A stretch of 43,605 nucleotides of DNA from an uncultured Leptolyngbya sp. (GTDB lineage Bacteria > Cyanobacteriota > Cyanobacteriia > Phormidesmidales > Phormidesmidaceae): positions 1 through 43,605 of the forward strand of contig CALBPH010000630.1 of NCBI GenBank assembly GCA_937899365.1. Reading direction: 5' to 3'. A program made the position numbers and the translations under genes. Position 1 is the first letter of the stretch. Every line of letters begins with the position of its first letter. Below, piece by piece: positions 8,184 through 18,225 of the stretch. The notes beneath the pieces were generated by a model. The model was given only the letters and a program-made list of their open reading frames with translations. It did not search any database and was not told where the DNA came from.

Positions 8184-9059
8184 CTACGCCATCAAATCGA
8201 CCCTAGGGCTAAAGGATTCAATGGCGCGAAGTTTCTCATAGAGTTCAGATTCTTGATCACTGAGTCGTTGGGGCACAGCAACCTCTATTTCGACAATTTG
8301 ATCGCCACGCTCCTGCGCACCACGACCATAGCCCTTACCTGCCAACCGTAATTTTCGCCCAGACTGAATACCAGCTGGAATGGTCATTTGCACAGGGCCA
8401 TCCAGGGTTGGTATGGTCACCTGCCCCCCCAATACAGCTTCGCTAGGGGTAATCGGCAAATGACAGACAACGTCTCGCCCCTGCACCTGTAAAAAGCGAT
8501 GGGGCTCCACAACAATATTGAGGTAGAGATCGCCACCGTTGATGCCTTGCCCCCTCAGGCGAATACGCTGCCCTGTGACCATGCCAGGCGGCATATCGAC
8601 CTCTAACGCCCGCCCATCTTCCAGTCGTACCCGCTCAGCCCCACCTTGAAACGCCCGCTCTAAAGGAACCTGAAGCAACGCCTCCGCATCACGAGTCTGG
8701 GACTGCTTGGGAGATTTCTGAGGTTTCTGGACTTGTTTGGGTGGAGGCTTAGGCACCTCCTGGCGATTGAGGAGCTGATCGACAAAGTGGTTGAAGTCTT
8801 CTAAATCTCGGTAATCAGCCTCAGACTTTTGCTGTAGCCAGTAGCGTCGGTAGTCATCATACTGAGCCTTGCGATCGGCATCGGAAAGCATTTCATAGGC
8901 TTCATTCAAAGCCTTAAAGCGTTCCTCTGCCTCTTGATCACCAGGATTTAAGTCAGGATGAAACTGTCGAGCAAGTCTACGATAGGCCTGTTTAATCGCT
9001 TGAGCATCAGCACTCTGAACGATGCCGAGAATCTCATAGTAGTCTCGAAAATTTTGCAT
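8184..9059 (-). CDS. dnaJ: DnaJ-type co-chaperone (J domain plus C-terminal substrate domain)
   Basis: 291 aa. The J domain (residues 4-70) contains the HPD motif in RQFHPDLNPGD, which stimulates the DnaK ATPase. The linker is Pro/Lys/Gln-rich (KPPPKQVQKPQKSPKQ) instead of Gly/Phe-rich, and there is no CxxCxGxG zinc finger. The C-terminal beta domains follow: ALLQVPLERAFQGG, VDMPPGMVTGQRIRLRG, ITPSEAVLGGQVTIPT. This makes it a CbpA-like type without zinc centres. It starts 17 bp after the dnaK3 stop, so the two form an operon and probably work as a pair, as for dnaK3 and its neighbouring dnaJ in other cyanobacteria. Confidence 0.93.
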   Translation of the reverse strand: MQNFRDYYEILGIVQSADAQAIKQAYRRLARQFHPDLNPGDQEAEERFKALNEAYEMLSDADRKAQYDDYRRYWLQQKSEADYRDLEDFNHFVDQLLNRQEVPKPPPKQVQKPQKSPKQSQTRDAEALLQVPLERAFQGGAERVRLEDGRALEVDMPPGMVTGQRIRLRGQGINGGDLYLNIVVEPHRFLQVQGRDVVCHLPITPSEAVLGGQVTIPTLDGPVQMTIPAGIQSGRKLRLAGKGYGRGAQERGDQIVEIEVAVPQRLSDQESELYEKLRAIESFSPRVDLMA

Positions 9060-9076
9060 AGTCTAGTGTGGCCGAC

Positions 9077-12000
9077 TTACAAGCGTTCGTCTTGGTCGCC
9101 CCAGTCATCGTCGTTGTAACGTGGCGAATTGTTATTGGGAGGTCGACCAGAATTGCCGGAATATCCTTGAGATGGCGCTTTGGAAACATCGCTGGGTTTA
9201 TCTGCCCAAGGGTCATCATCCACAGGGGTATCGGTATTCCAACGATTGCCGCCAGACGATGGATTAGTTGGATAGCCCCCGCCGGACGGCGCTGGGTAAC
9301 CAGAATTAGGTTGATACCGGCTTGAGTCGGAGTTTCCCCTGGCTGCATTCTCAGGTGCCACATCTGGCTGATAACGACCCGCATCATATCTCGCATCACC
9401 CGCATCATAGGATGGACGAGACGAATTAGCGCCTTGGTTATAACCCCTCTGCTGCTGACTGTAAGAATCTTGGGAATAGCCTGGCTGGCCATCTCGCTGA
9501 GCATAATCCTGGGATGACGAACGGTCACCATAGAACTGATCGGACTGGGAAGATGACGGCCAACTATCAGACGTATTTTGAGACGGCGGGGAAGATGCCC
9601 TGCCTAAGTTATTTCTAGAATCCGTTTCCCAGCCTGGATTGCGAGGGGTGCTATTGTCCCACCTGGATTCACCACCCGATGAGGTGTAATCACCCTGGCC
9701 ATAGCTTTCTTGACGATTAGAGCCCTGGTCATAACGGTTTTGACGATCTTGACCGTAACGGCTCTGGTCATAGGCTTGATTGCCATAGGTCTGGCTATCA
9801 TTTTTGCCGTAGCTGTCTCGACCGTAGCTGTCCCGAGTCGGCTGCCGGTCGTCATAGGCATCTGCACCATGACGACCCTGATCTATCTGGCCATAACCAC
9901 CCTGGTCGTAACCACCCTGGTCGTAACGACCTTGGCCATAACCACCCTGGTCGTAACGACCCGGCTCACTGCGAGGCTGATCATAGGCATCTTGACCATA
10001 GCGGCCCTGACCCTGACCATAGTTATCCCGTGGGGCAGCATCATAGCCAGAACCCTGGTTGCCGTTATAGCCACCGCGTGGAGAATCATACCGCTGATTT
10101 CCAGCCCCGCCTTGCCCAGCTGGCGCCCGGCTCCAGCTATCATCCCAATCATCCCAACCGCTACGGTTGTCACGGCGGCCCGCAGACCAGCTGGGGCTAT
10201 CCCACTGGCTTTGCTGCCCATTCCAGTCATAGTCACGACGATAGTAATCATCGTCATCTTCAAAGGCCTTCTTGATGGTGTCACCAATTTGGCTAAAGAT
10301 ATTGCCATCGTCGCTATCTGCGTCGTACAGATAGGCTTCGCGATTTAGTTCGTACAGTTCATCCTGCAATTCGGACTGAATCATGTCGATCATGCGCTCA
10401 TCTTCACGTTTGAGGGCATCGCGCAAATCTTGAATCAGATTGTCAATCCGGCGTTTGCGATCGCGCGCAAACTGCAAGCCAAAATCAATGGAAACACTCC
10501 GCATGGCCCTTTCCGCCTGAAATGTAAGCGTTTCAGACCGATTTCGTTTTTCAATGCGTTCTCGCTGCCCCCGGTCCACATCGGCAAATTCTTCCGCTTC
10601 CCGCAGCATCTGCTGAACATCGTCTTCAGACAAATTCGACGCTTCTTGCACCGTAATGCTCTGCTCACGGCCGGTGGTTTTATCCATGGCCGACACCTGC
10701 AAAATCCCGTTGGCATCAATATCAAACGACACCTGCACCTGGGGAATACCGCGCGGAGCGGGCGGAATACCCATCAGCTTAAAGCGACCCAGGGATTTAT
10801 TATCCACACCCATTTCCCGTTCGCCCTGGAGCACGTGAACTTCCACAACAGTTTGATTATTTTCAGAGGTGGAAAACACATCGGAGCGCCGCACCGGAAT
10901 AGTGGTGTTGCGGGGAATCACCTTTTTCATCACACCGCCAATGGTCTCTAAGCCTAAGGACAGGGGCGTGACATCCAGCAGCATGATGTCCTTGACTTCC
11001 TCAGTCAAGATACCGGCCTGAATCGCGGCCCCCACACCAACCGCCTCATCGGGGTTTACATTCTGGCTAGGTTCCTTGCTCAGCATGGAGCGCACCAGCT
11101 GCTGCACCATGGGCATCCGACTAGAGCCACCCACCAATACCACCTCATCAATCTGAGATGGGGATAGCCGAGCGTCATTCATCGCCTGCTGTACAGGGGC
11201 ACGCAAGCGACCCAGGAGATCGGCACAGAGGGTTTCAAAGTGCGATCGCGACAGTTTTTTCTCAATATGCTTTGGCCCATCGGCGGTCGCCGTAATAAAC
11301 GGCAGGTTAATCTCCACCGTCGGCAAGCCCGAAAGCTCCACTTTGGCTTTCTCAGCCGCTTCAGTCAGACGTTGCAGAGCTTGGCGATCTCGACGCAGAT
11401 CTACCCCTTCAACCTCTAAAAATTCATCGGCTAGCCAATCAACGATTTTTTTATCAAAATTGACACCTCCTAACTGGGTGTCACCGCTGGTGGATTTAAC
11501 CTCAAACACCCCGTTACGCACATCCAAAATGGACACATCAAAGGTGCCGCCACCCAGGTCAAATACCAAAATAGTTTGGTTGAACTGCTGCTCTAACCCA
11601 TAGGCAAGCGCCGCCGCCGTGGGCTCATTAATAATTCGCTTCACCTCTAAGCCAGCAATGCGTCCGGCATCTCGAGTAGCCTGACGTTGGGCATCGTTGA
11701 AATAGGCAGGTACGGTGATCACAGCACCCGTCACCGGTTGGCCCATGTAGCGACTGGCCTCTTCCGCCAGCTTACGCAGCACCATGGCCGATACTTCTTC
11801 GGGGGCAAAGTCCTTATCTAGACGAGGGCAGCGAATTTTAATATTGCCAGCATCATCCTTACGCACAGTGTAGGGAACGCGCTTTGAGTCGGAGCTCAGC
11901 TCCGTATACTTACGCCCCAGATAGCGTTTGACGTTATAAAACGTGTTTTGGGGATTAAGCACCGCCTGCCGACGGGCCATCTGCCCCACCAAGCGCTCAC

Positions 12001-12136
12001 CCTCTTTGCTAAACGCCACTACAGAAGGGGTGGTACGCATTCCCTCCATATTGGCAATGACCACCGGTTTGCCACCTTCGATGACTGAGACAACTGAGTT
12101 GGTAGTACCGAGGTCAATACCGACGACCTTTCCCAT
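9077..12136 (-). CDS. dnaK3: Hsp70 chaperone DnaK3 with a very long repetitive C-terminal tail
   Basis: 1019 aa. The ATPase domain (~1-385) has [37 protein letters not shown] and [11 protein letters not shown]. The substrate domain (~390-510) includes [16 protein letters not shown] and [22 protein letters not shown] helical lid region follows to ~620. The wording of these domains matches the cyanobacterial DnaK3 type (Synechocystis sll1932) rather than DnaK1 or DnaK2, from memory. From ~630 comes [12 protein letters not shown], then ~390 residues of Tyr/Gly/Gln/Asp/Arg/Ser-rich repeats ([10 protein letters not shown] and variants), ending WGDQDERL. Known DnaK3 proteins have C-terminal extensions, reported to matter for membrane association, but usually shorter. 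The leader carries a hairpin beside the ribosome binding site. Confidence 0.93.
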   Translation of the reverse strand: MGKVVGIDLGTTNSVVSVIEGGKPVVIANMEGMRTTPSVVAFSKEGERLVGQMARRQAVLNPQNTFYNVKRYLGRKYTELSSDSKRVPYTVRKDDAGNIKIRCPRLDKDFAPEEVSAMVLRKLAEEASRYMGQPVTGAVITVPAYFNDAQRQATRDAGRIAGLEVKRIINEPTAAALAYGLEQQFNQTILVFDLGGGTFDVSILDVRNGVFEVKSTSGDTQLGGVNFDKKIVDWLADEFLEVEGVDLRRDRQALQRLTEAAEKAKVELSGLPTVEINLPFITATADGPKHIEKKLSRSHFETLCADLLGRLRAPVQQAMNDARLSPSQIDEVVLVGGSSRMPMVQQLVRSMLSKEPSQNVNPDEAVGVGAAIQAGILTEEVKDIMLLDVTPLSLGLETIGGVMKKVIPRNTTIPVRRSDVFSTSENNQTVVEVHVLQGEREMGVDNKSLGRFKLMGIPPAPRGIPQVQVSFDIDANGILQVSAMDKTTGREQSITVQEASNLSEDDVQQMLREAEEFADVDRGQRERIEKRNRSETLTFQAERAMRSVSIDFGLQFARDRKRRIDNLIQDLRDALKREDERMIDMIQSELQDELYELNREAYLYDADSDDGNIFSQIGDTIKKAFEDDDDYYRRDYDWNGQQSQWDSPSWSAGRRDNRSGWDDWDDSWSRAPAGQGGAGNQRYDSPRGGYNGNQGSGYDAAPRDNYGQGQGRYGQDAYDQPRSEPGRYDQGGYGQGRYDQGGYDQGGYGQIDQGRHGADAYDDRQPTRDSYGRDSYGKNDSQTYGNQAYDQSRYGQDRQNRYDQGSNRQESYGQGDYTSSGGESRWDNSTPRNPGWETDSRNNLGRASSPPSQNTSDSWPSSSQSDQFYGDRSSSQDYAQRDGQPGYSQDSYSQQQRGYNQGANSSRPSYDAGDARYDAGRYQPDVAPENAARGNSDSSRYQPNSGYPAPSGGGYPTNPSSGGNRWNTDTPVDDDPWADKPSDVSKAPSQGYSGNSGRPPNNNSPRYNDDDWGDQDERL
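9889..9963 (-). repeat. 15-bp tandem repeats inside the dnaK3 tail
   Basis: On the plus strand the unit reads ccaccctggtcgtaa with variants gacctt/gaccct and ggccat/ggtcgt. Five units occur in a row, with a 45-bp higher-order period. They encode YDQGG and YGQGR pentapeptides. The unit length divisible by three keeps the frame open, so copy number could vary between strains without breaking the gene. Confidence 0.75.
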
Positions 12137-12160
12137 CCGCTAGGTTTCTCCCACTGCGCC

Positions 12161-12186
12161 TGTAGAGGCGATAATCGCCGTCTACA
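12161..12186 (-). promoter_or_regulatory. Hairpin in the dnaK3 5' leader
   Basis: TGTAGA-GGCGA-TAA-TCGCC-G-TCTACA forms an 11-bp stem with one bulged base and a 3-base loop. On the minus (mRNA) strand its base lies ~8 nt before GGGAGA, the ribosome binding site of dnaK3, and 24 nt before the ATG. No CIRCE element (TTAGCACTC-N9-GAGTGCTAA) is visible. The position suggests translational or mRNA-stability control, possibly heat-dependent, but that is inference. Confidence 0.5.
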
Positions 12187-12350
12187 CAATTAAACATATA
12201 TATAGTAGTCACTTAGTAGTCTAAGCCACTATTGTGCTGTAGCTTAACCGCATGTACACACCATCATAATGGTCTGGTTAGGATAGAGTTGTCTATTCCA
12301 GAGAACCGTCTATATCTAGTTCGAAATCTCTGATAGTATGGAATTCGCAA

Positions 12351-12433
12351 GCGGATGTGGCGGAATTGGTAGACGCGCTAGGTTTAGGTTCTAGTGTCTT
12401 CGTGACGTGAAGGTTCAAGTCCTTTCATCCGCA
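12351..12433 (+). tRNA. trnL-UAG: tRNA-Leu (anticodon UAG)
   Basis: Acceptor stem GCGGATG/CATCCGC with discriminator A. The D-arm includes AATTGGTAGACGC. The anticodon stem CTAGG/TCTAG holds loop TTTAGGT with anticodon TAG. The long variable arm GTC-TTCG-TGAC is diagnostic of a class II tRNA. The T-loop is GTTCAAGTC. It decodes CUA/CUN leucine codons. The 3' CCA is not encoded and there is no intron. A strong terminator follows at once. Confidence 0.96.
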
Positions 12434-12437
12434 TCAT

Positions 12438-12471
12438 AGACCCCGGTTTTCAATGAAAGCCGGGGTCTTTC
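12438..12471 (+). terminator. Terminator after tRNA-Leu
   Basis: AGACCCCGG pairs with CCGGGGTCT, extended by TTTTC/GAAAG inside, with a 3-base loop and TTTCT after the stem. It starts 5 bases after the tRNA. Confidence 0.85.
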
Positions 12472-12565
12472 TATAATCGGTTGCAAATTCTGTAACCTGG
12501 CTTAGCTATGGATAGTCTCCGCCCATACTGGGAGCAATCACCCAAGAGGAGCCGAAACAATAACC

Positions 12566-13489
12566 ATGGCAACGTCAATCAAAACGAGTCTAGCGATTCT
12601 TGTGGCAGTAGCTAGTGTGGCTAGCTGTGGTGCCGCCAGCGATTTGAGCTCCAAAGCAGGGGCTCCCATGGAGTCAAGAGCAGTCACCGAATCTGCAAGC
12701 ATTTTGGCAGACCAAGCAACAGGCCAAGAAGAATTAGCCCAAGCCGCTGCCACCGCAGAATCAGATGCCAGTAGACCTGATGAGCCCCCCAATGACGCCG
12801 ATGTCACCTCAGGGCAACCTCAATTAATCAAGCGGGCTCAGCTCAGCTTAGTGGTGGATTCGATAGATGACAGCCTGAAGAACGCCTCACAGCTGATTCG
12901 AGCTCAGCAGGGCGATATTTTAGACCTACAAGACAATCAGATAGAGGCCATCCAACGGACGGCCTATTTGCGCATTCGAGTGCCCCAGGCAAATTTGGAC
13001 CCCCTATTGGCAGCGTTAGGTGAGCTGGGTACGGTACAACAACAGGGGCTGAGCGCAGAAGACGTATCCACCCAAATTGTTGATGCCCAAGCTCGACTGC
13101 GCAACCTGCGTAAGTCGGAAGAGTCGTTGCTCAAAATTATGGAGCGCTCCGGTGAGATTTCCCATGTGTTAGAAGTCTCGCGAGAGCTGGGTCGCGTTCG
13201 CGAACAGATCGAGCAAATTGATGCTCGCGTACAAACCCTGCAAACCCAAGTGCGTTATTCCACGGTTGATTTGACCCTAGCAGCCGCTGTGGCTGCACAG
13301 CCAATTGGTCGGCCCCTGGGCGAAACCATTGGTACAACATGGCGTGACGCCACCCAGTCGGTAGGCGATCTGACGGTGGGGTTAATGCAGTTAGGGTTGT
13401 GGCTGCTGGCCTACAGTCCCTATGTGTTGATAGTAGCCATTGCCGCTGTCTTGGGTTATCGCACCATTCGGCGTAGACCGAGTGCTTGA
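12566..13489 (+). CDS. DUF4349 lipoprotein
   Basis: 307 aa. The lipobox VASC places the lipidated Cys at residue 21. A disordered Ala/Glu/Ser-rich stretch runs to ~80. The DUF4349 body follows: LIKRAQLSLVVDSIDDSL, YLRIRVPQANLDPLLAALGELG, VSTQIVDAQARLRNLRKSEESLL, then a coiled-coil ELGRVREQIEQIDARVQTLQ. A C-terminal membrane helix (ALLAYSPYVLIVAIAAVLGY type, ~275-297) ends in RTIRRRPSA. The family is envelope-anchored, with a putative role in stress or cell-surface sensing that is not well defined. GAGG upstream of the ATG supports the start. It converges on the epimerase gene. Confidence 0.82.
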   Translation: MATSIKTSLAILVAVASVASCGAASDLSSKAGAPMESRAVTESASILADQATGQEELAQAAATAESDASRPDEPPNDADVTSGQPQLIKRAQLSLVVDSIDDSLKNASQLIRAQQGDILDLQDNQIEAIQRTAYLRIRVPQANLDPLLAALGELGTVQQQGLSAEDVSTQIVDAQARLRNLRKSEESLLKIMERSGEISHVLEVSRELGRVREQIEQIDARVQTLQTQVRYSTVDLTLAAAVAAQPIGRPLGETIGTTWRDATQSVGDLTVGLMQLGLWLLAYSPYVLIVAIAAVLGYRTIRRRPSA

Positions 13490-13524
13490 CCCTGAAGAAC
13501 GCCCTGGTTGTGTCAGACGCAGAT

Positions 13525-13541
13525 GATCACTGCCGGTGATC
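13525..13541. terminator. Weak bidirectional hairpin between convergent genes
   Basis: GATCAC-TGCCG-GTGATC, a 6-bp perfect stem followed on the plus side by an A-rich rather than T-rich tract. It sits between the DUF4349 stop and the epimerase stop. Its role as terminator is tentative. Confidence 0.35.
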
Positions 13542-13558
13542 CTATAAAACCGGGTTGC

Positions 13559-14551
13559 TTAAGCCAGCCCATAGTAGTCTTTGTACCAAGCGACAAATCG
13601 TTCAATGCCCACTTCTAAGGGAGTACTGGGGGCAAAGCCAACATCAGCGGATAGGTCGGCTACATCAGCGTAGGTAGCCGTTACGTCTCCTGGCTGCATT
13701 GGCATCATTTCTTTGACAGCCGTCTTACCCAGTACCTGCTCAATAATTTCGATAAACCGCATCAGCTCGACCGGGCTGTGATTGCCAATGTTATAGAGCT
13801 TGTAGGGCGCAGCTGTACTAAAGTCCTGATCTGAAATGGGTTTGGGTAAATGTCGCATTACCCGCACCACACCTTCGACAACATCATCAATATAGGTGAA
13901 GTCCCGCTGCATTTTGCCGTGGTTATAAACTTGGATGGGTCGGTCGTTTGCGATCGCATCCACAAACTTAAAGTACGCCATGTCCGGTCGTCCCCAAGGC
14001 CCATAGACCGTAAAAAACCGCAGCCCCGTCGTCGGTAAACCATATAAATGACTATAGGAATGGGCCATTAACTCATTTGCTTTTTTAGTCGCCGCATACA
14101 GCGACACCGGATGATCAACATTGTCAGTTGTAGCAAACGGCACCTGACGGTTCGCCCCATACACAGAGCTCGACGACGCATAGACCAAATGCTCCACACC
14201 ACCGTGGCGGCATCCTTCCAATACGTGAATAAAACCAGCCAAGTTACTATCCGCGTAGGCATAGGGATTCTTGAGCGAATAGCGCACTCCCGCCTGAGCC
14301 GCCAAATGAATCACCCGATCAAACGACTGCGCTCGAAACAAATCGTCTACCTTACCTCGATCGGCTAAATCCAAAGATACAAATGAAAAAGAAGGGTGAG
14401 GCAACAGCTGAGCCAGCCGGTCTTGCTTCAGAGACACATCGTAATAGTCATTGAAGTTATCAATGCCATGCACAACATATCCATCAGCCAACAGCCGTTG
14501 TGCCACAAAGTAACCAATAAAGCCGGCTACACCCGTTACTAAAACATTCAT
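13559..14551 (-). CDS. NAD-dependent epimerase, probable UDP-glucuronate 4-epimerase
   Basis: Extended short-chain dehydrogenase of 330 aa. The Rossmann motif is VLVTGVAGFIG at the very N-terminus. Catalytic features are ASSSSVYG (Ser/Thr loop) and YAATKKANE (YxxxK). HGIDNFNDYYDVSLKQDRL and the FFTVYGPWGRPDMAYFKF segment are characteristic of UDP-glucuronate/galacturonate 4-epimerases (LspL/GAE type), so I prefer that over GalE. It would supply UDP-galacturonate for surface polysaccharides. The track starts at a TTG (14557), but the ATG at 14551 directly precedes NVLVTG. No glycosyltransferase cluster surrounds it. Confidence 0.88.
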   Translation of the reverse strand: MNVLVTGVAGFIGYFVAQRLLADGYVVHGIDNFNDYYDVSLKQDRLAQLLPHPSFSFVSLDLADRGKVDDLFRAQSFDRVIHLAAQAGVRYSLKNPYAYADSNLAGFIHVLEGCRHGGVEHLVYASSSSVYGANRQVPFATTDNVDHPVSLYAATKKANELMAHSYSHLYGLPTTGLRFFTVYGPWGRPDMAYFKFVDAIANDRPIQVYNHGKMQRDFTYIDDVVEGVVRVMRHLPKPISDQDFSTAAPYKLYNIGNHSPVELMRFIEIIEQVLGKTAVKEMMPMQPGDVTATYADVADLSADVGFAPSTPLEVGIERFVAWYKDYYGLA

Positions 14552-15033
14552 ATACAACCCAATTCCGTCAAACGTGCCTATTTACAGGGTATCTTTCCCC
14601 TGACCATACCCAAATGTGAAACGAATTTAGCCTACCGGCAAAATCATCCTCAAAATGTACAGCGAAGAGAGCGCCTCAACCTCTGAGACAAACTATAGAA
14701 TCACTTCAGAAACTTACCCAAAGATTTAGAATTCGTCCTTCAAAAGACACGCAGTAAAAATAAAACTATTCCTAATTTTTTGTATACACTTTATCCTGAT
14801 CAAGAATATAGTTTCAGCAGTGCATGTAGACCGACACAAAGCGCCATAGAGTGCTTTAAATAGTCAACGTCATACTCTCAATAAGGCCTGATAGACAGAC
14901 ATCATCCGCTTCATTTAAAAGTATCTCCATAAGGCTAGCAGCATCTTTTTTTGACGAGGAAACAACTGTTCTACATCAGTGCTAGGATTGCCAGAGAACA
15001 AATGTGAAAGAAGTAAGAAGGACGTAGTTGTAA
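14552..15033 (+). other. Long upstream region between epimerase and pnp
   Basis: About 480 AT-rich bases holding both divergent promoters and the pnp leader. I see no ORF with support and no clear hairpin. AGAAGGACG lies ~10 bases before the pnp ATG. In other bacteria the pnp leader is a site of autoregulation by RNase III and PNPase; nothing here directly shows that. Confidence 0.35.
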
Positions 15034-17190
15034 ATGCAAGAAATTGACAAGTTAATATCCTTTGATGGGCGGGATATTCGACTTAAAGTGGGTCTTTTCG
15101 CACCCCAGGCAGGTGGTTCAGTCCTAATCGAGTCTGGAGAAACCGCTGTATTAGTGACCGCAACCCAATCCAACCCACGTGCCGGCATCGATTTTCTACC
15201 GTTGCTGGTAGATTACGAAGAGCGACTCTACGCAGCTGGTCGTATTCCGGGTGGATTTTTACGCCGAGAAGGACGTCCCCCTGAGCGGGCAACCCTAGTC
15301 AGTCGACTGATCGACCGCCCCATGCGTCCCCTCTTCCCATCCTGGATGCGGGACGATATCCAAATCGTGGCCACCACCCTCTCCATAGACCATGATGTTC
15401 CCCCGGATGTTCTAGCAGCAACAGGCGCATCCATCGCGACCCTACTAGCCCAGATTCCGTTTTACGGTCCCATGGCGACTGTTCGGGTCGGGTTAATCGG
15501 AGATGACTTCATCATCAACCCCACCTATAAAGAGAATGAAGATGGAGATTTAGACCTGATCGTCGCCGGGTCTCCTGATGGGGTGATCATGGTTGAAGCG
15601 GGCGCTAACCAGCTCCCTGAACAGGATGTGATTGAAGCCATTGACTTTGGCTATGAAGTTGTCCGCGACATCATCCAAGCTCAGAAAGACCTAATGGCTG
15701 AATTGGGGATTGAACCCGTTACCCTGCCACTGCCCGAAGCCGATCCTACCCTGGCAGACTTTTTGGCAAATAAAGCCACCGATGGCATTAAAGATGTTTT
15801 GAAACAGTTTGAGCTGGCAAAGCCCGAGCGGGATGAAAAGCTTGATGCCCTGAAAGCAGAAATTAGTGAGCAGATCGCTGAATTAGACGAAGATAACCCC
15901 ATCAGCGTTGCGGTATCTGAAAATAGCAAAGCCTTTGGTAATGCGTACAAGGCCTTAACCAAAAAGCTGATGCGGGCTCAAATTCTTGAAGAAAGTGTGC
16001 GCGTCGATGGGCGTAAGCTCGATGAAGTCAGACCCATTAGCTGTCGCACCCAGGTTTTACCCAATCGTGTCCATGGCACTGGTCTATTCCGTCGAGGGCT
16101 GACTCAGGTCATGTCGGTCGTCACTCTGGGCACCCCAGGCGATGCCCAGATGACCGATGATCTTCATCCCGATGATGAGAAGCGATATCTCCATCACTAC
16201 AACTTCCCTCCCTACTCGGTAGGGGAGACTCGACCCATGCGCTCGCCAGGACGCAGAGAAATTGGTCACGGTGCATTGGCTGAACGGGCACTCCTCCCCG
16301 TATTGCCACCCATGGCTGACTTTCCCTATGTCATCCGAGTCGTATCTGAGGTACTGTCCTCTAACGGTTCCACCTCCATGGGCTCAGTATGCGGCTCCAC
16401 ACTATCGTTGATGGATGCTGGTGTCCCCCTAAGCAAACCCGTCAGCGGTGCGGCCATGGGATTGATTAAAGAAGGCGATGAAGTCCGGATTCTAACCGAT
16501 ATCCAGGGCATTGAAGACTTCCTCGGAGACATGGACTTCAAGGTTGCCGGTACTGACACCGGCATTACAGCCCTACAGATGGATATGAAAATCACCGGGC
16601 TACCGATGGAGACCATTGCGGAAGCCATCAATCAGGCTAAGCCAGCACGGCTGCATATCCTGTCCAAAATGATGGAGGCCATCAACTCTCCTCGCACAGA
16701 GCTGTCCCCCTACGCGCCCAGATTACTCACCTTTAAGATCAACCCAGAGATGATCGGCATGGTGATTGGTCCTGGCGGTAAGCAAATCAAGAGCATTACC
16801 GAGGAAACCGGTGCCAAGGTTGATATTGCCGATGACGGCACTATCACTGTTTCGTCGATTGATGGAGCAGCGGCTGAGCGAGCCCAAGCGCTGATCGAAG
16901 CTATCACCTTCAAACCTTCAGCCGGGGATGTCTATGTGGGTAAGGTCACCCGGATTATTCCCATTGGCGCTTTTGTAGAATATCGCCCTGGTAAAGAAGG
17001 GATGATTCATATTTCCCAACTGGCCGACTACCGAGTCAATAAGGTTGAGGATGAGGTCAACGTGGGTGAAGAAGTGTTGATTAAAATCCGTGAAATTGAT
17101 GGCCGTGGCCGGGTCAATCTCACACGTCTCAACATTCACCCAGATGAAGCAGCCAAAGCCAGAGAAGCTGCAGGACTCGCTCCCGAATAA
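15034..17190 (+). CDS. pnp: Polyribonucleotide nucleotidyltransferase (PNPase)
   Basis: 718 aa, full length for the family. PNPase degrades RNA 3'-5' phosphorolytically and in cyanobacteria also adds heteropolymeric tails. First RNase PH-like domain ~10-145 ([23 protein letters not shown]). Helical linker ~150-300. Second, catalytic RNase PH domain ~310-540 with [46 protein letters not shown] and [20 protein letters not shown] domain ~555-610 ([15 protein letters not shown]). S1 domain ~625-700 ([28 protein letters not shown]). A strong terminator follows, so it is probably monocistronic. Confidence 0.97.
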   Translation: MQEIDKLISFDGRDIRLKVGLFAPQAGGSVLIESGETAVLVTATQSNPRAGIDFLPLLVDYEERLYAAGRIPGGFLRREGRPPERATLVSRLIDRPMRPLFPSWMRDDIQIVATTLSIDHDVPPDVLAATGASIATLLAQIPFYGPMATVRVGLIGDDFIINPTYKENEDGDLDLIVAGSPDGVIMVEAGANQLPEQDVIEAIDFGYEVVRDIIQAQKDLMAELGIEPVTLPLPEADPTLADFLANKATDGIKDVLKQFELAKPERDEKLDALKAEISEQIAELDEDNPISVAVSENSKAFGNAYKALTKKLMRAQILEESVRVDGRKLDEVRPISCRTQVLPNRVHGTGLFRRGLTQVMSVVTLGTPGDAQMTDDLHPDDEKRYLHHYNFPPYSVGETRPMRSPGRREIGHGALAERALLPVLPPMADFPYVIRVVSEVLSSNGSTSMGSVCGSTLSLMDAGVPLSKPVSGAAMGLIKEGDEVRILTDIQGIEDFLGDMDFKVAGTDTGITALQMDMKITGLPMETIAEAINQAKPARLHILSKMMEAINSPRTELSPYAPRLLTFKINPEMIGMVIGPGGKQIKSITEETGAKVDIADDGTITVSSIDGAAAERAQALIEAITFKPSAGDVYVGKVTRIIPIGAFVEYRPGKEGMIHISQLADYRVNKVEDEVNVGEEVLIKIREIDGRGRVNLTRLNIHPDEAAKAREAAGLAPE

Positions 17191-17216
17191 GCGTTAACCG
17201 CTTAAGACGTGTTCGC

Positions 17217-17259
17217 AAGCAGACGCTGGAGGTCCTTCTCCAGCGTCTGCTTGTTTTTA
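17217..17259 (+). terminator. Strong terminator after pnp
   Basis: A perfect 15-bp stem AAGCAGACGCTGGAG/CTCCAGCGTCTGCTT with a 6-base loop, followed by GTTTTTA. It is 27 bases after the pnp stop. Confidence 0.93.
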
Positions 17260-17468
17260 CTAGATCTGCCAGATCCGCTAGGCCAGTGGCCCCGCACGTC
17301 ATCAATTACAGCAGCTAACCCAATTCGCCATCGCCCTTGGCATATCACCTCATTGGAAACTATGCGTCCGTCAATGGCTACGGAGGTACTTTTAAGGGAA
17401 CATTTGCGCTGAGTTAAGGTTTCTCGGTACGATGCTGGATGCACTGTCGCGAGCGAAATGAAACATCC

Positions 17469-18194
17469 GTGCGAAGAATTGTTATCGCTGGTAATTGGAA
17501 AATGCATAAAACCCAAGCGGACAGCTTGGCGTTTTTGAACGGGTTTTTGCCCCAACTGGAGGCCACACCTGAGCATCGAGAAGTTATTCTATGTTCTCCC
17601 TTTACGGCCCTGACCTCACTATCTAAAACCCTCCATGGAGCACGGGTGATGGTTGGGGCTCAGAATGTGCACTGGGAGTCGTCTGGTGCCTACACAGGTG
17701 AGATTTCTGGGGAAATGCTCACAGAGATTGGAGTACGCTACGTTATCGTCGGCCATAGCGAACGACGCGAATATTTTGGGGATACGGATGAAACCGTAAA
17801 TCTGCGGCTAACAGCGGACCAAGCAGCCGGGCTCACACCGAGTTTGTGTGTTGGCGAAACCAAACAGCAGCGGGATGCAGGCGAAACTGAAACCCATGTC
17901 GTCAATCAGATCCAACGGGGCTTAGCGGGTATAGATCAAAGCAAGTTGATTATTGCCTACGAGCCGATCTGGGCTATTGGCAGCGGCGATACCTGCGCCT
18001 CGGAAGAAGCGAACCGAGTATGCTGGCTAATTCGTTCTCAGCTGGCTAACAAAGACGTACCCATTCAGTATGGTGGCTCCGTCAAACCTGGCAATGTGGA
18101 TGAAATCATGGCCCAGCCTGAGATTGATGGGGCACTGGTCGGGGGTGCGAGCCTAGAAGCCGATAACTTTGCCCGTATTGTTAATTACAAGTAG
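17469..18194 (+). CDS. tpiA: Triosephosphate isomerase
   Basis: TIM-barrel enzyme interconverting dihydroxyacetone phosphate and glyceraldehyde-3-phosphate in the Calvin cycle and glycolysis. Active-site Asn/Lys are in IAGNWKMHK, the catalytic His in [11 protein letters not shown], the catalytic Glu in AYEPIWAIG, and phosphate binding in [10 protein letters not shown] and [10 protein letters not shown] use the GTG at 17469 ([11 protein letters not shown], 241 aa, the usual length). The track's ATG at 17439 would add ten residues not typical of the family. Upstream is a ~200-bp spacer after the pnp terminator. It converges on the GGDEF gene. Confidence 0.95.
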   Translation: MRRIVIAGNWKMHKTQADSLAFLNGFLPQLEATPEHREVILCSPFTALTSLSKTLHGARVMVGAQNVHWESSGAYTGEISGEMLTEIGVRYVIVGHSERREYFGDTDETVNLRLTADQAAGLTPSLCVGETKQQRDAGETETHVVNQIQRGLAGIDQSKLIIAYEPIWAIGSGDTCASEEANRVCWLIRSQLANKDVPIQYGGSVKPGNVDEIMAQPEIDGALVGGASLEADNFARIVNYK

Positions 18195-18225
18195 GGTCAG
18201 GAGCAAGCAAGTTCAGAGGCTATCG

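Noticed and set aside
9710-10348. 212-aa plus-strand ORF, Ile/Thr/Val-rich
   Set aside because: Antisense to the repetitive dnaK3 tail; its composition is a by-product of the Tyr/Gly/Gln/Asp codons on the other strand.
12137-12350. CIRCE operator upstream of dnaK3
   Set aside because: No TTAGCACTC-N9-GAGTGCTAA; the CTTAG-TAGT-CTAAG palindrome at 12212-12225 is too short and different.
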